This document shows, in pieces, positions 1 to 6,861 of a DNA stretch of 9,529 bases. Origin of the DNA: Endomicrobiia bacterium (lineage in GTDB: Bacteria; Elusimicrobiota; Endomicrobiia; Endomicrobiales; Endomicrobiaceae); assembly GCA_009782015.1 (NCBI GenBank), contig WQUP01000206.1, positions 1-9,529 of the forward strand, written 5' to 3'. The number at the start of each line of letters is the position of its first letter. The stretch's first letter is position 1. The translations under genes were made by a program, and so were the position numbers. The notes under the pieces were generated by a model, which did not search any database, had not been told where the DNA came from, and saw only the letters and a list, made by a program, of their open reading frames with translations.

Positions 1-1793
1 GGGCGGTTGAGAGTATTTTGGGCGGGCGCGATACGCTTTGCGTTATGCCTACCGGAGCGGGGAAGACTGTCTGCTTTCAGCTTCCCGCTATGCTGCTTGA
101 CGGAGTTACGTTTGTAATTTCGCCGCTCATATCTTTGATGAAAGACCAGATAGATTCGCTTTCCCAAAACGGCATACCTTGCGCGTACATCAACAGCTCT
201 CTTACATTGTCTGAGCTGAAGGACGTTCTATCAAAGGCTGCCAAGGGCAGCTATAAACTTATTTATATTGCTCCGGAAAGGCTGGATAACGAGTGGTTTT
301 TATCTTTTGCAAAATCTCTTAAAATTTCCATGATCGTGGTTGATGAAGCGCACTGCGTTTCTCAATGGGGTCAGGATTTCCGCGTAAGCTACACAAAAAT
401 TTCTGATTTTGTAGGGGGCATATCGCCCCGCCCGCGTGTTTCAGCTTTTACGGCTACTGCAACGCCGCGAGTCCGCGAAGATATAGTTAAAATGTTAAAG
501 CTTCAAAATCCGGAAATCATAGTTGCGGGTTTTGACAGGGAAAATTTGAATTTTGAAGTGCGCAGGCCTGCCAAAAAGTTTGAGGAGCTTTGCTCATTTT
601 TAAAGGAACGAAGTTCCCAGAGCGGAATTATTTATTGTTTGACAAGGAAAACCGTTGACGAGCTCAGCGAAAAGCTTAAAAATCTGGGCTTTAGCGCCGC
701 GCCTTACCATGCCGGCCTTCCCACGGATGACAGGCATAAAAACCAGGAAGATTTTATTTTTGACCGCGTCCGCATAATAGTTGCGACAAATGCCTTTGGC
801 ATGGGAGTTAATAAGGCCAACGTGTCTTTTGTCGTGCATTACAATATGCCAAAAGACATAGAAAGTTATTATCAGGAAGCTGGCAGAGCAGGCAGAGACG
901 GCAGCCCGGCTGACGCAGTCATTTTATACAGCGGTCAGGATATAAGGACAAATCTTTTTCTTATAAACGAAAGCAAAGATAAACAATATACGTCTGCCGA
1001 AGAAGAGATGTATTTAAAATCTTTGGAAAGAAAAAGATTGAAGGAAATGGATCTGTACTGCAACACCCACGAGTGCCTGAGGCACTACATATTAAAGTAT
1101 TTCGGGGAAATACCGTCCGGCGAGTGTAAAAGCTGCGGGAACTGCAACTCTAAATCCGATATCAAAGATATCACGGTTTTATCACAGAAGATTTTATCTT
1201 GCGTTTTCAGAATGCGCGGAAATTTCGGCAAAAACACGGTGATTGACGTATTAAAAGGAAGCAAAAACGCGCGCGTTCAGAGATTTATGCTGGACAAGCT
1301 TTCAACTTACGGAATATGCAAAGAACACAGGACGGAAATTCATGATGCGATGACGTTTTTGCTGGTCAACGGCTTTTTAGAGATGACAAACGGGGAATTC
1401 CCGGTCATAAAGCTGGGCAGCCGCGCGGATGAGATATTAAAAGATAAAATGAAAGTCGAAATGAAGCTTTCTGCGCATAAACAAAAAGAGTCGCAAGCCG
1501 CAGACGAGCGTTCGGCAAAGATTACAGCCGCTAAAACAGCAAAAGCGCCATCCAACGCCGACATTGACCAAAAATTATTCGCAAATTTAAAAATCCTCAG
1601 GGCAAAACTTGCCGCCGCCCAAGGCCTTCCGGCCTACATAATTTTTCACGACAGCGCGCTGATAGATATGTGCGCCAAACTTCCCAAAACCAAAGAAGAT
1701 TTTTCCAACATATCCGGCGTGGGCGCCCAAAAATTGGAAAGATACGGCGATGTGTTTATAGATGAGATAAAGAATTATGTAGGCAGCTTGTAA
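1..1793 (+). CDS. recQ: ATP-dependent DNA helicase RecQ, 5'-truncated by window edge
   Basis: 3'-5' superfamily 2 DNA helicase acting in recombination and stalled-fork repair. The frame is open from base 3 with no start in view. The first possible initiator (TTG at 18) lies inside the conserved stretch before Walker A, so it is not the true start; roughly the first 30 residues are missing. Numbering from base 18: Walker A PTGAGKT (11-17), DEAH box 109-112 followed by SQWGQDFR, motif III SAFTATATP, motif IV GIIYC, motifs V/VI with ATNAFGMGVNK and QEAGRAGRDG. A zinc site follows at C353, C370, C373, C376; as I recall, the same 17/3/3 spacing as E. coli RecQ. Then come an RQC winged-helix region and an intact C-terminal HRDC domain (about 512-591). 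The aromatic-rich loop has Gln where E. coli has His (GHDFR). No clear terminator follows the TAA stop. Confidence 0.97.
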   Translation, partial: AVESILGGRDTLCVMPTGAGKTVCFQLPAMLLDGVTFVISPLISLMKDQIDSLSQNGIPCAYINSSLTLSELKDVLSKAAKGSYKLIYIAPERLDNEWFLSFAKSLKISMIVVDEAHCVSQWGQDFRVSYTKISDFVGGISPRPRVSAFTATATPRVREDIVKMLKLQNPEIIVAGFDRENLNFEVRRPAKKFEELCSFLKERSSQSGIIYCLTRKTVDELSEKLKNLGFSAAPYHAGLPTDDRHKNQEDFIFDRVRIIVATNAFGMGVNKANVSFVVHYNMPKDIESYYQEAGRAGRDGSPADAVILYSGQDIRTNLFLINESKDKQYTSAEEEMYLKSLERKRLKEMDLYCNTHECLRHYILKYFGEIPSGECKSCGNCNSKSDIKDITVLSQKILSCVFRMRGNFGKNTVIDVLKGSKNARVQRFMLDKLSTYGICKEHRTEIHDAMTFLLVNGFLEMTNGEFPVIKLGSRADEILKDKMKVEMKLSAHKQKESQAADERSAKITAAKTAKAPSNADIDQKLFANLKILRAKLAAAQGLPAYIIFHDSALIDMCAKLPKTKEDFSNISGVGAQKLERYGDVFIDEIKNYVGSL

Positions 1794-1811
1794 GCTCTAA
1801 AAACCTATGCT

Positions 1812-1841
1812 TGTCATCCCGGAAAGTCTTTGTCCGGGATC
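1812..1841 (+). repeat. TGTCAT-flanked hairpin with 9-nt loop (copy A)
   Basis: Perfect 8-bp stem ATCCCGGA (1816-1823) with TCCGGGAT (1833-1840) around the 9-nt loop AAGTCTTTG. It opens with TGTCAT. No T-run follows, so it does not look like a standard recQ terminator. It is one of four hairpins in this window with a similar 9-nt loop. Confidence 0.75.
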
Positions 1842-1878
1842 TGCCGTAAATCTTTGTCGACGACAAAAAACTGCGGAT
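1839..1878 (+). repeat. Nested hairpin with tri-nucleotide loop
   Basis: Inner stem TTTGTC (1853-1858) with GACAAA (1862-1867) around a GAC loop. Outer arms ATCTGC (1839-1844) and GCGGAT (1873-1878) pair with one G-T wobble. It sits directly between hairpin copies A and B, so 1812-1904 is almost continuously self-complementary. Confidence 0.5.
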
Positions 1879-1881
1879 ACC

Positions 1882-1904
1882 CACCAGACTAAGACATTCT
1901 GGTG
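1882..1904 (-). repeat. Hairpin with 9-nt loop (copy B)
   Basis: Stem CACCAGA (1882-1888) with TCTGGTG (1898-1904). Read on the minus strand the 9-nt loop is ATGTCTTAG, matching copies A and D although the stem sequence is completely different. It has no TGTCAT flank. Confidence 0.7.
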
Positions 1905-1974
1905 CAGGGTTCTGAGGAATAATGTCTTTTAACAACTTTCCGGTATTGACAGACTTTAGGGGTTTTTAGTGTTG

Positions 1975-2037
1975 TTGCGGCCTCCGAGCCGCAATCTCGT
2001 CGTAAATTCTAGATTGCGGGTCAAGCCCGCAATGACA
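1975..2037 (-). repeat. Double palindrome with TGTCAT boundary, REP/BIME-like
   Basis: Two hairpins: TTGCGGC (1975-1981) with GCCGCAA (1988-1994), and ATTGCGGG (2013-2020) with CCCGCAAT (2026-2033) around a 5-nt loop. They can also pair with each other through CCGCAATCT (1989-1997) and AGATTGCGG (2011-2019). Read on the minus strand the element begins TGTCAT and is preceded by CCTGTTTT, close to the CCTGCTTTTGTCAT at 7438-7451. The rest of 1794-2112 holds no supported gene or promoter. Confidence 0.65.
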
Positions 2038-2112
2038 AAAACAGGAGTTTTTAGATAGACCCAATTAGGAATTAACTGCAAAACGGCAACTCTATCTCCG
2101 GGCATGTAACCC

Positions 2113-3630
2113 CTAACTGTCCATCAGCGAAAATATGAAATTTGTGAAATCTATTATGTTTCCGTTGACGCTTGCTTGTTCTAAACTTTGCATATATTCT
2201 TCTCTTCTGGCGACGGGGACAATAGTCCAGGGGTATCCTGCGGACGTAAACATAACGTTCATTAAAAACCGTCCCAAGCGCCCGTTGCCGTCCATGTAAG
2301 GATGAATATAAACAAAAAAGAAATGCCCTAAAACAGCTCTGACTCTTGCGTCAGGCTCTTTTTTTAGCAAATCAAATAAAACGGGCATAGCGTCGCGTAC
2401 TGCCGTCGGGTTAAGCGGCGTATGCCAAGAAGAGCGGATATAGACTTGATGATTTCTGTAGCCTATCAAATCCGAAGGTTTTAATAATCCTGCGGATACG
2501 GTTTGAGAAAAAAGCTCTTTATACCAAATATGATGTTCGTTAGCGGCAATTTCGCCCGCGTTTTTGCCTTGCAATATTTTCTTAATACTTTTTTTAACGG
2601 CTTGAAATGTTTGCCAATATCCGCGGGCAGCCATAGCGTCGCGCTGCTTGGCGTCGTCTTTATTTAAAGCGGGATCAAATTTCCCGGTTTTAACTTTCTC
2701 TACTAATTCGTCGGAAACATTGTATCCTTCTATGGATAAAGAATTATAAGCATCGGCTTTATATTTTTCATCTATATCTTTAAAACACTCTTCAACGGTT
2801 AATTTTTTTGGTTTTATATCGGCAAAAATTTCAAGCACGTTTTTTCGCATGTTTTCCCACATCAATTTTAGCCTTGCGGCATACGGAGATTGTGAACGGG
2901 AATAAGTCAATTTGTAATCGTCAATAAACGGGTTTTCTTCCTGTATATTATAACCGAAACTTTTCATGGTTTTTATAATTGTTTCGGCATCTTTTTGCCG
3001 TCCTATGGCGCGAAATGCTCCGGCAAGCCTGCCGGCTTTTACGGTTTGCCCTTTGTCAGCCAAAATTCCTAATATATCCGAAATATCATCTATTTGCGAC
3101 AAACAAACTTTTACGGACACGGGGTCGGTCTTAAAAAAATCCGCATTGCACTCAATAAGCGCTTCATTGATTGTATATAAATTGAGACCGAAAGAATTTT
3201 CTTTGTAAAAAGGGTTTGCTATTTTAGCTTTGAAGTATAAAATCGAGGTGTCGTGTATGAGTTCCAATAAATTGCCTGTAGAGTTAAGCGTTCGGATAAT
3301 CACTTGTTTTGGCGTTTTTGTATTTGCGCCGTAAAAAGACAACGATTGCTCTGCCGACAAGCACCAATCATTTCCAAAACGGGAATTTGCGTATTTTGCT
3401 ATAAAAAACCAAAATGACGCAAACCAGCTTGTTGTATCACCCGGATTTTCGGCAGGGTTAGATAATATGTACCAGCTTTTTATGACTTCTTTCAAAAATC
3501 CGTTTTTTACCAGTCTTTCCAAATGCGCCCGAGACAAATCCGAAGTATTAACAACGGCAACACCGCTTCTGATTTGAAAGCCCTGCAGTTTTTTTAAAGA
3601 ATCCGCTAATTTTTCATGAATGGCAGCCAT
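2113..3630 (-). CDS. Fic-domain protein (probable AMP/NMP transferase) with AbiEi-like winged-helix N-terminus
   Basis: 505 aa. Fic enzymes transfer a nucleotide monophosphate, usually AMP, to a hydroxyl on a target protein. The core motif is intact: HPYMDGNGRLGR at 443-454 with catalytic H443, D447, the G-N-G anion hole and R451/R454. Upstream lies SLSIEG with S297, E301, G302, the (S/T)xxxE(G/N) inhibitory helix, here N-terminal to the Fic core within one chain (class II arrangement). Its Glu normally blocks productive ATP binding, so the enzyme is probably self-restrained. Residues 1-60 resemble the winged-helix domain of AbiEi-type type IV antitoxins (SDLSRAHLERLVKNGFL, then a W-Y-L strand); residues 60-210 continue in that style but I cannot name them. 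ATG at 3630 is the only good start and the upstream SD is weak. It is monocistronic. The AbiEi assignment is from sequence resemblance only; the target is unknown. Confidence 0.92.
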   Translation of the reverse strand: MAAIHEKLADSLKKLQGFQIRSGVAVVNTSDLSRAHLERLVKNGFLKEVIKSWYILSNPAENPGDTTSWFASFWFFIAKYANSRFGNDWCLSAEQSLSFYGANTKTPKQVIIRTLNSTGNLLELIHDTSILYFKAKIANPFYKENSFGLNLYTINEALIECNADFFKTDPVSVKVCLSQIDDISDILGILADKGQTVKAGRLAGAFRAIGRQKDAETIIKTMKSFGYNIQEENPFIDDYKLTYSRSQSPYAARLKLMWENMRKNVLEIFADIKPKKLTVEECFKDIDEKYKADAYNSLSIEGYNVSDELVEKVKTGKFDPALNKDDAKQRDAMAARGYWQTFQAVKKSIKKILQGKNAGEIAANEHHIWYKELFSQTVSAGLLKPSDLIGYRNHQVYIRSSWHTPLNPTAVRDAMPVLFDLLKKEPDARVRAVLGHFFFVYIHPYMDGNGRLGRFLMNVMFTSAGYPWTIVPVARREEYMQSLEQASVNGNIIDFTNFIFSLMDS

Positions 3631-3659
3631 AAGTTATACTCTTTTTATGCGTTTAATTT

Positions 3660-3697
3660 TTACTATTGTTTCGCGTATAAGTCTTGCTATTGTTTGG
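3660..3697 (-). promoter_or_regulatory. Direct repeat over the fic transcription start, candidate operator
   Basis: A 14-bp sequence, TTRCTATTGTTTSG on the + strand, occurs at 3660-3673 and 3684-3697 with two differences, 24 bp apart. The copies lie immediately downstream of the -10 box and span the predicted start, where a bound repressor would block transcription. The Fic protein's own winged-helix N-terminus is the obvious candidate binder (inference). Confidence 0.45.
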
Positions 3698-3701
3698 TGT
3701 A

Positions 3702-3730
3702 ATTGTATAAACTTGATTTATGTTTGTCAA
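3702..3730 (-). promoter_or_regulatory. Sigma70-type promoter of the fic gene
   Basis: On the minus strand: TTGACA (3730-3725), a 17-bp spacer, then TACAAT (3707-3702), one mismatch from consensus. Transcription would start near 3695, giving a leader of about 65 nt before the ATG at 3630. Confidence 0.75.
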
Positions 3731-3754
3731 TTCAGCGTTTTTGTTCTGTCGTTT

Positions 3755-3782
3755 TTGTTTTTTATTACGAATATAATATAAT
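3755..3782 (+). promoter_or_regulatory. Possible + strand promoter for the 3.8-4.0 kb locus
   Basis: TTGTTT (3755-3760), 16-bp spacer, TATAAT (3777-3782); a second TATAAT overlaps at 3772-3777. The -10 is perfect but the -35 matches only 4 of 6 and the region is AT-rich, so it could be chance. A start near 3789 would give a transcript of about 210 nt ending at the terminator at 3972-3997. Confidence 0.4.
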
Positions 3783-3815
3783 AATACGACACTCTTTATT
3801 TATTACAGAGGCATT

Positions 3816-3929
3816 ATGAGTACACAGTACAGGGGACAAAGTCCCCACAGCACAGGGAACAAGGTTCCCACAGCACAGCACAGCACAGCACAGCACAGCA
3901 CAGCACAGCACAGCACTACTAATAACTAA
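3816..3929 (+). CDS. Possible 37-aa small ORF containing the pentanucleotide tract
   Basis: ATG at 3816, with AGAGG at 3807-3811 (spacing only 4 nt), reads 37 codons to TAA at 3927-3929. The N-terminal half is encoded by two palindromic 23-bp units. The C-terminal part is three TAQHS repeats from the pentanucleotide tract, then TTNN. The peptide has low complexity, no signal sequence and no family I recognise. The pentamer has no stop codon in any frame, so an open frame here proves little. A promoter candidate upstream and terminator downstream fit either a small peptide gene or an untranslated structured RNA. Adding one pentamer would redirect the frame into a further open stretch ending at TAG 4099-4101. 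Confidence 0.25.
   Translation: MSTQYRGQSPHSTGNKVPTAQHSTAQHSTAQHSTTNN
3824..3869 (+). repeat. Tandem pair of 23-bp palindromic units with a compensatory change
   Basis: Units 3824-3846 and 3847-3869 differ at four positions. Each holds a 6-bp hairpin: GGGGAC-AAA-GTCCCC (3832-3846) and GGGAAC-AAG-GTTCCC (3855-3869). Two differences are paired: a G-C pair in the first is an A-T pair in the second, so the stem is kept. Both units begin ACAGYAC, the sequence that then expands into the pentanucleotide tract. Confidence 0.8.
3870..3916 (+). repeat. Pentanucleotide microsatellite (ACAGC), 9.4 copies
   Basis: Nine perfect copies of ACAGC plus AC, uninterrupted over 47 bp. Tracts like this change length by slipped-strand mispairing and underlie phase variation in many bacteria. 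It starts exactly at the end of the second 23-bp palindromic unit, and lies about 240 bp upstream of the autotransporter start and downstream of the divergent fic promoter. Confidence 0.95.
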
Positions 3930-3971
3930 CCCTGCCTTAAACGCGTCGTTTATAAAATTAAAAAATTTAAA

Positions 3972-3998
3972 CTGCTGTCTTCGGACAGCGGTTTTTTC
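3972..3998 (+). terminator. Rho-independent terminator with UUCG tetraloop
   Basis: Stem CTGCTGTC (3972-3979) with GACAGCGG (3984-3991), one G-T wobble, capped by TTCG closed by C-G, the extra-stable tetraloop form. Six T follow, then CTTTTTT. Since fic is transcribed the other way, it implies a short + strand transcript from the 3.8-3.9 kb region. Confidence 0.8.
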
Positions 3999-4036
3999 TT
4001 TTTTGCCGGAAATCTTGTTGTCATTGCAAAAAAAAA

Positions 4037-4124
4037 GAGCGAAGCTCATTGACGCGGCAATCCGCAAAGCTGTAAAAGAAAAAACGGTTTTACCGTCTTA
4101 GATTGTTTCGACAGCTTTGCTGTC
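4037..4124 (+). promoter_or_regulatory. Run of four mini-hairpins in the autotransporter leader
   Basis: GAGC-GAA-GCTC (4037-4047), GCGG-CAAT-CCGC (4054-4065), ACGGT-TTT-ACCGT (4084-4096) and GACAGC-TTT-GCTGTC (4110-4124). The first contains GCGAAGC, known as an unusually stable DNA mini-hairpin. A weak promoter candidate overlaps: TTGACG (4049-4054), 18 bp, TAAAAG (4073-4078), with the second hairpin in its spacer. No other gene signal is visible in 3998-4140. Confidence 0.45.
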
Positions 4125-4156
4125 CGGCAGACAGATAAAAAAAGGAGAAAAAACGT

Positions 4157-6694
4157 ATGAGCAAAACACCATTGAGGAAAGTATTTTCTTTGTTAGTCGC
4201 AGCATTGTTTTTAGCAAGTTCGGCTTTTGCAGGGCAGAACATCGTCATTGACGGAACTGTAAGCGATAATATTTACGGCAACGGTACGCTGCCAAACGGC
4301 GCGGAGCCGGCAGGCGGATTTCCCGCCAATGCTGACGGCAACAGCGTCACCGTGAGCAGCGGCGCCGTCGTGATCTGGGGTTATGATCTCTTTGGCGGAT
4401 ATGCCGAAAGCGCCTCAGGTTCAGCTGCCGCCGACGGCAACAGCGTTGCTGCTAATATCGGCGCAAAGATAGAAGGGGGCAGTCTTACCGGCGGATATGC
4501 CTATGCTAAAGGCTCGAATTCTGCCACAGCATCGGGAAACACGATTACAAGCAACATTTATATCAATGGAGTTGTTGTCGGCGGAAGAGCTGAAAGCGAT
4601 TCCGGCGATACAGCGGCAAATAACAATATCATAAACATCAATGCCGGTTCTAACGGAGCCTGTGGCGGATCAGCTTTCTCTCCTTCGGCTACGGCCAATA
4701 ATAATGTCGTAAACGTCTCCGGCCCAATGACAAATGATGCCTATGGCGGAGTCGCCGGAGGAGGCGAAAGTTCCTCAGGCAGCGTTATAGCTATGGCCAA
4801 CAACAACGCTGTTAACGTCACCGGCGGATGGGGCTCTTTACGCGTCACCGGCGGCAGAGCTGGTAGCGATTCCGGAACTGCCACAGCCATGGGTAACTCC
4901 GCCGTCATCACCGGCGGCACGATGACCCACCAATATGTCCACGGCGGCGATGCTTCCACTAATTCCGGATATGCTATAACCACGGACAACAAAGTTGTTA
5001 TCAAAAGCAGCGGCAGCACGGTGGGCGAGGTTGCCGGCGGATATACTACAACCTCCGGCGGCTCTGCTGCGGCCAACGGTAATACCGCGGACATCATCAA
5101 CAGCATGGCTGGCGGCGTTTACGGCGGATATACCTACTGCGACGCCGCCGTAATGACAACGGCAAGCGGCAATATCGTAAATATCACGGGCAGCACGGTG
5201 GGCGGCGATGTTGTCGGCGGGTTTGCCGGCGGTTATAACAACAGCTTCAATAATTCGGCTGACAACAATCGCGTGATTATCATGGATAGCACGGTGAACG
5301 GCAATGTTTTCGGCGGCTGTGTAGACAGCGACAGTATAAGCGACACGATGACAGCCACACATAACACGGTGACAATCGGCGGCGCTTCGAACCTGCCAAA
5401 CGCAACCGTTTACGGCGGTTATATCAACATCGGCACGGGAGACGCGCGAACGGGAAACACGCTAAACATTATATACACAGGGACAACTATACAAGCCAAG
5501 AGTGTTGCTAATTTCGAGTATTACAATTTCTACCTGCCATCAACCGCACAGCCCAATAACACTATGTTAAACTTAAGCGCCGCCGCAAACATCACAGGCA
5601 GTAAGATCGGCATAGGTTTTAGCGACGGGGCTGCCCCGGCTATGGCTGCGGGCGACAAGTTCACCTTGCTTAACAGTACGGTCAATCTTGCTTCCAACCA
5701 GAGCGGACAAACCATATATGCGGCAACCATTTCCAAGCTGTACGAGTTTAGCTTGAATGTAAACCCTACTTCCCTGATAGCAGAGTTTACGGGCATAACG
5801 CGGACTAACCCTCAAACAAAAATCTTGTCCGAAGGAATAGCGGCGGGGGCGATTACGGCTTTGCAGAGCGTTGACAATATAAACGGCAGCTTATTGTCCG
5901 GATTACAAGACGGAAAAATAGAAGTTTTTGGCAGTTTTTTTGGCGGGAGCTCGAAATATGATACCGGTTCTTCCGTAAATATGAGCGTGTTTGGCGCGGC
6001 GGCGGGTATTGGAAAAAAGTTTGGCGGCAATGCCGCCGCATTAGACGCGGGAATTTTTGTTGAGTACGCAAGCGGGAGTTTTGACACTGAATACGACAGC
6101 TTAAAAGGCGACGGCACATCAAGCGCAATAGGCGGCGGGATTTTAGTCAAAAAAGATATAAACAAAAAAGTTTATGTAGAAGGTTTAATAAGAGCCGGAC
6201 AGCTTTCAAACGACTATAAAACAGAAATTTTAGACAAAAAAGCGGACTTTGATTACAGCTCAACGTATTTTGGTTTCAGTTTAGGCGGCGGATATATTTT
6301 TGAAGTAAGCAAAAAAGTAAATATCGACGCTTTCGGAAAATATATCCTCACGAATGTGAGCGGCGGCAATGCAGACATAGCGGGCGACAAATACGAATTT
6401 GACGCCGTAATGTCAAACCGCGTAAAAGCCGGCGTAAAAGGCGAATATAAAATAACCGAAACAATAAAGCCGTATCTGGCCGCGGCCTATGACCACGAAC
6501 TCAGCGGCGAGGCGAATGCAAAGATAGACGGAATGAAAATAGAAGCGCCGACATTAAACGGCGGAACATTTTCCGGCGAATTAGGCATAAGCGCGAAAGT
6601 TGCAAGCAGCTTAACATTGGATTTAGGCGCAAACATTTACAGCGGAACAAGAGAAGGCGCGACGGGGAGCTTGAAAGCGAAATACGAGTTTTGA
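4157..6694 (+). CDS. Autotransporter (type Va secretion) with repetitive beta-helical passenger
   Basis: 845 aa. Start ATG 4157 is supported by AAAGGAG at 4141-4147. A Sec signal peptide occupies 1-25 (basic n-region, LLVAALFLA core, cleavage after AFA before GQ). The passenger (about 26-470) is built of about 12 units of 30-40 aa, each with a GNxVxI strand and a turn of the form V-x-GG-[YRFC]-A, expected to stack as a right-handed beta-helix. A less repetitive stretch (470-575) leads to a C-terminal barrel of about 265 aa with alternating amphipathic strands, ending KYEF with the terminal Phe typical of BAM substrates. It should insert in the outer membrane and expose or release the passenger. 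Three Cys in the passenger (CGGSAF, YTYCD, GGCVDS) are unusual, since autotransporter passengers are generally Cys-poor. The ligand is unknown. It is monocistronic, bounded by a strong terminator. Confidence 0.9.
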   Translation: MSKTPLRKVFSLLVAALFLASSAFAGQNIVIDGTVSDNIYGNGTLPNGAEPAGGFPANADGNSVTVSSGAVVIWGYDLFGGYAESASGSAAADGNSVAANIGAKIEGGSLTGGYAYAKGSNSATASGNTITSNIYINGVVVGGRAESDSGDTAANNNIININAGSNGACGGSAFSPSATANNNVVNVSGPMTNDAYGGVAGGGESSSGSVIAMANNNAVNVTGGWGSLRVTGGRAGSDSGTATAMGNSAVITGGTMTHQYVHGGDASTNSGYAITTDNKVVIKSSGSTVGEVAGGYTTTSGGSAAANGNTADIINSMAGGVYGGYTYCDAAVMTTASGNIVNITGSTVGGDVVGGFAGGYNNSFNNSADNNRVIIMDSTVNGNVFGGCVDSDSISDTMTATHNTVTIGGASNLPNATVYGGYINIGTGDARTGNTLNIIYTGTTIQAKSVANFEYYNFYLPSTAQPNNTMLNLSAAANITGSKIGIGFSDGAAPAMAAGDKFTLLNSTVNLASNQSGQTIYAATISKLYEFSLNVNPTSLIAEFTGITRTNPQTKILSEGIAAGAITALQSVDNINGSLLSGLQDGKIEVFGSFFGGSSKYDTGSSVNMSVFGAAAGIGKKFGGNAAALDAGIFVEYASGSFDTEYDSLKGDGTSSAIGGGILVKKDINKKVYVEGLIRAGQLSNDYKTEILDKKADFDYSSTYFGFSLGGGYIFEVSKKVNIDAFGKYILTNVSGGNADIAGDKYEFDAVMSNRVKAGVKGEYKITETIKPYLAAAYDHELSGEANAKIDGMKIEAPTLNGGTFSGELGISAKVASSLTLDLGANIYSGTREGATGSLKAKYEF
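4389..5460 (+). repeat. Intragenic degenerate repeats encoding about 12 passenger units
   Basis: Recurring GGCGGATAT-type cores encode GGY turns (for example in codons around 4395, 4490, 5036, 5124) and alternate with GGCAACAGC/AATAACAAT-type cores encoding GNS/NNN. Divergence between units is high, so the array is old, but the short identical cores could support recombination that changes repeat number. These GC-rich repeats also create the long spurious open frames on the opposite strand. Confidence 0.7.
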
Positions 6695-6728
6695 AAAGAT
6701 ATAGTTAAGAAAGCAGCGCGCAGAATCG

Positions 6729-6775
6729 AAAAAACCGCCGCCCGCGAAAACAAGTTCGCGGGCGGCGGTTTTTTT
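6729..6775 (+). terminator. Strong bidirectional terminator after the autotransporter
   Basis: A perfect 16-bp stem (6733-6748 with 6755-6770) around the 6-nt loop AACAAG, core CCGCCGCCCGCGAA. It is followed by T-run 6769-6775 and preceded by A-run 6729-6734, so it works on both strands. It separates the autotransporter from the convergent small gene ending at 6899, whose stop lies about 125 bp away. Confidence 0.95.
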
Positions 6776-6799
6776 GCTGCGAATTTCACTTGGATCCCT

Positions 6800-6861
6800 C
6801 CCCGACTACTACCTTCGGGGACAGGCTGCTATTGAATAACAGCATTCAATAAATTTCGGGG
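6800..6861 (-). repeat. Compound hairpin region (copy C of the 9-nt-loop family)
   Basis: CCCCGA (6800-6805) with TCGGGG (6815-6820) around a 9-nt loop; on the minus strand the loop is AGGTAGTAG and the flank is TGTC. The same CCCCGA can instead pair with TCGGGG at 6856-6861, enclosing another hairpin TATTGAAT (6830-6837) with ATTCAATA (6844-6851). GGATCCC at 6792-6798 and GGGGATGACA at 6858-6867 give the usual edges of this family. Confidence 0.6.

Noticed and set aside
605..617. Perfect mini-palindrome GGAAC-GAA-GTTCC inside recQ
   Set aside because: It resembles the intergenic mini-hairpins, but the protein aligns with other RecQ proteins without an insertion here, so it is probably chance.
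1807..1932. 41-codon + strand ORF after recQ
   Set aside because: It lies wholly within the hairpin repeats, has no SD and no recognisable protein character.
1797..1969. 9-bp terminal inverted repeat (CTAAAAACC / GGTTTTTAG) bounding 173 bp, MITE-like
   Set aside because: No target-site duplication at the edges and the arms are AT-rich and short. The interior is better explained by separate hairpins.
3765..4067. 100-aa minus-strand ORF rich in VLCCA repeats
   Set aside because: The Cys-rich repeats are just the pentanucleotide tract read backwards. The rest has no family resemblance or RBS, and it overlaps the + strand terminator and leader hairpins.
4741..5362. Long minus-strand ORFs (121 and 174 aa) inside the autotransporter
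   Set aside because: They mirror the repetitive GC-rich passenger codons. The + strand frame has a signal peptide, RBS and barrel, which fix the true coding strand.
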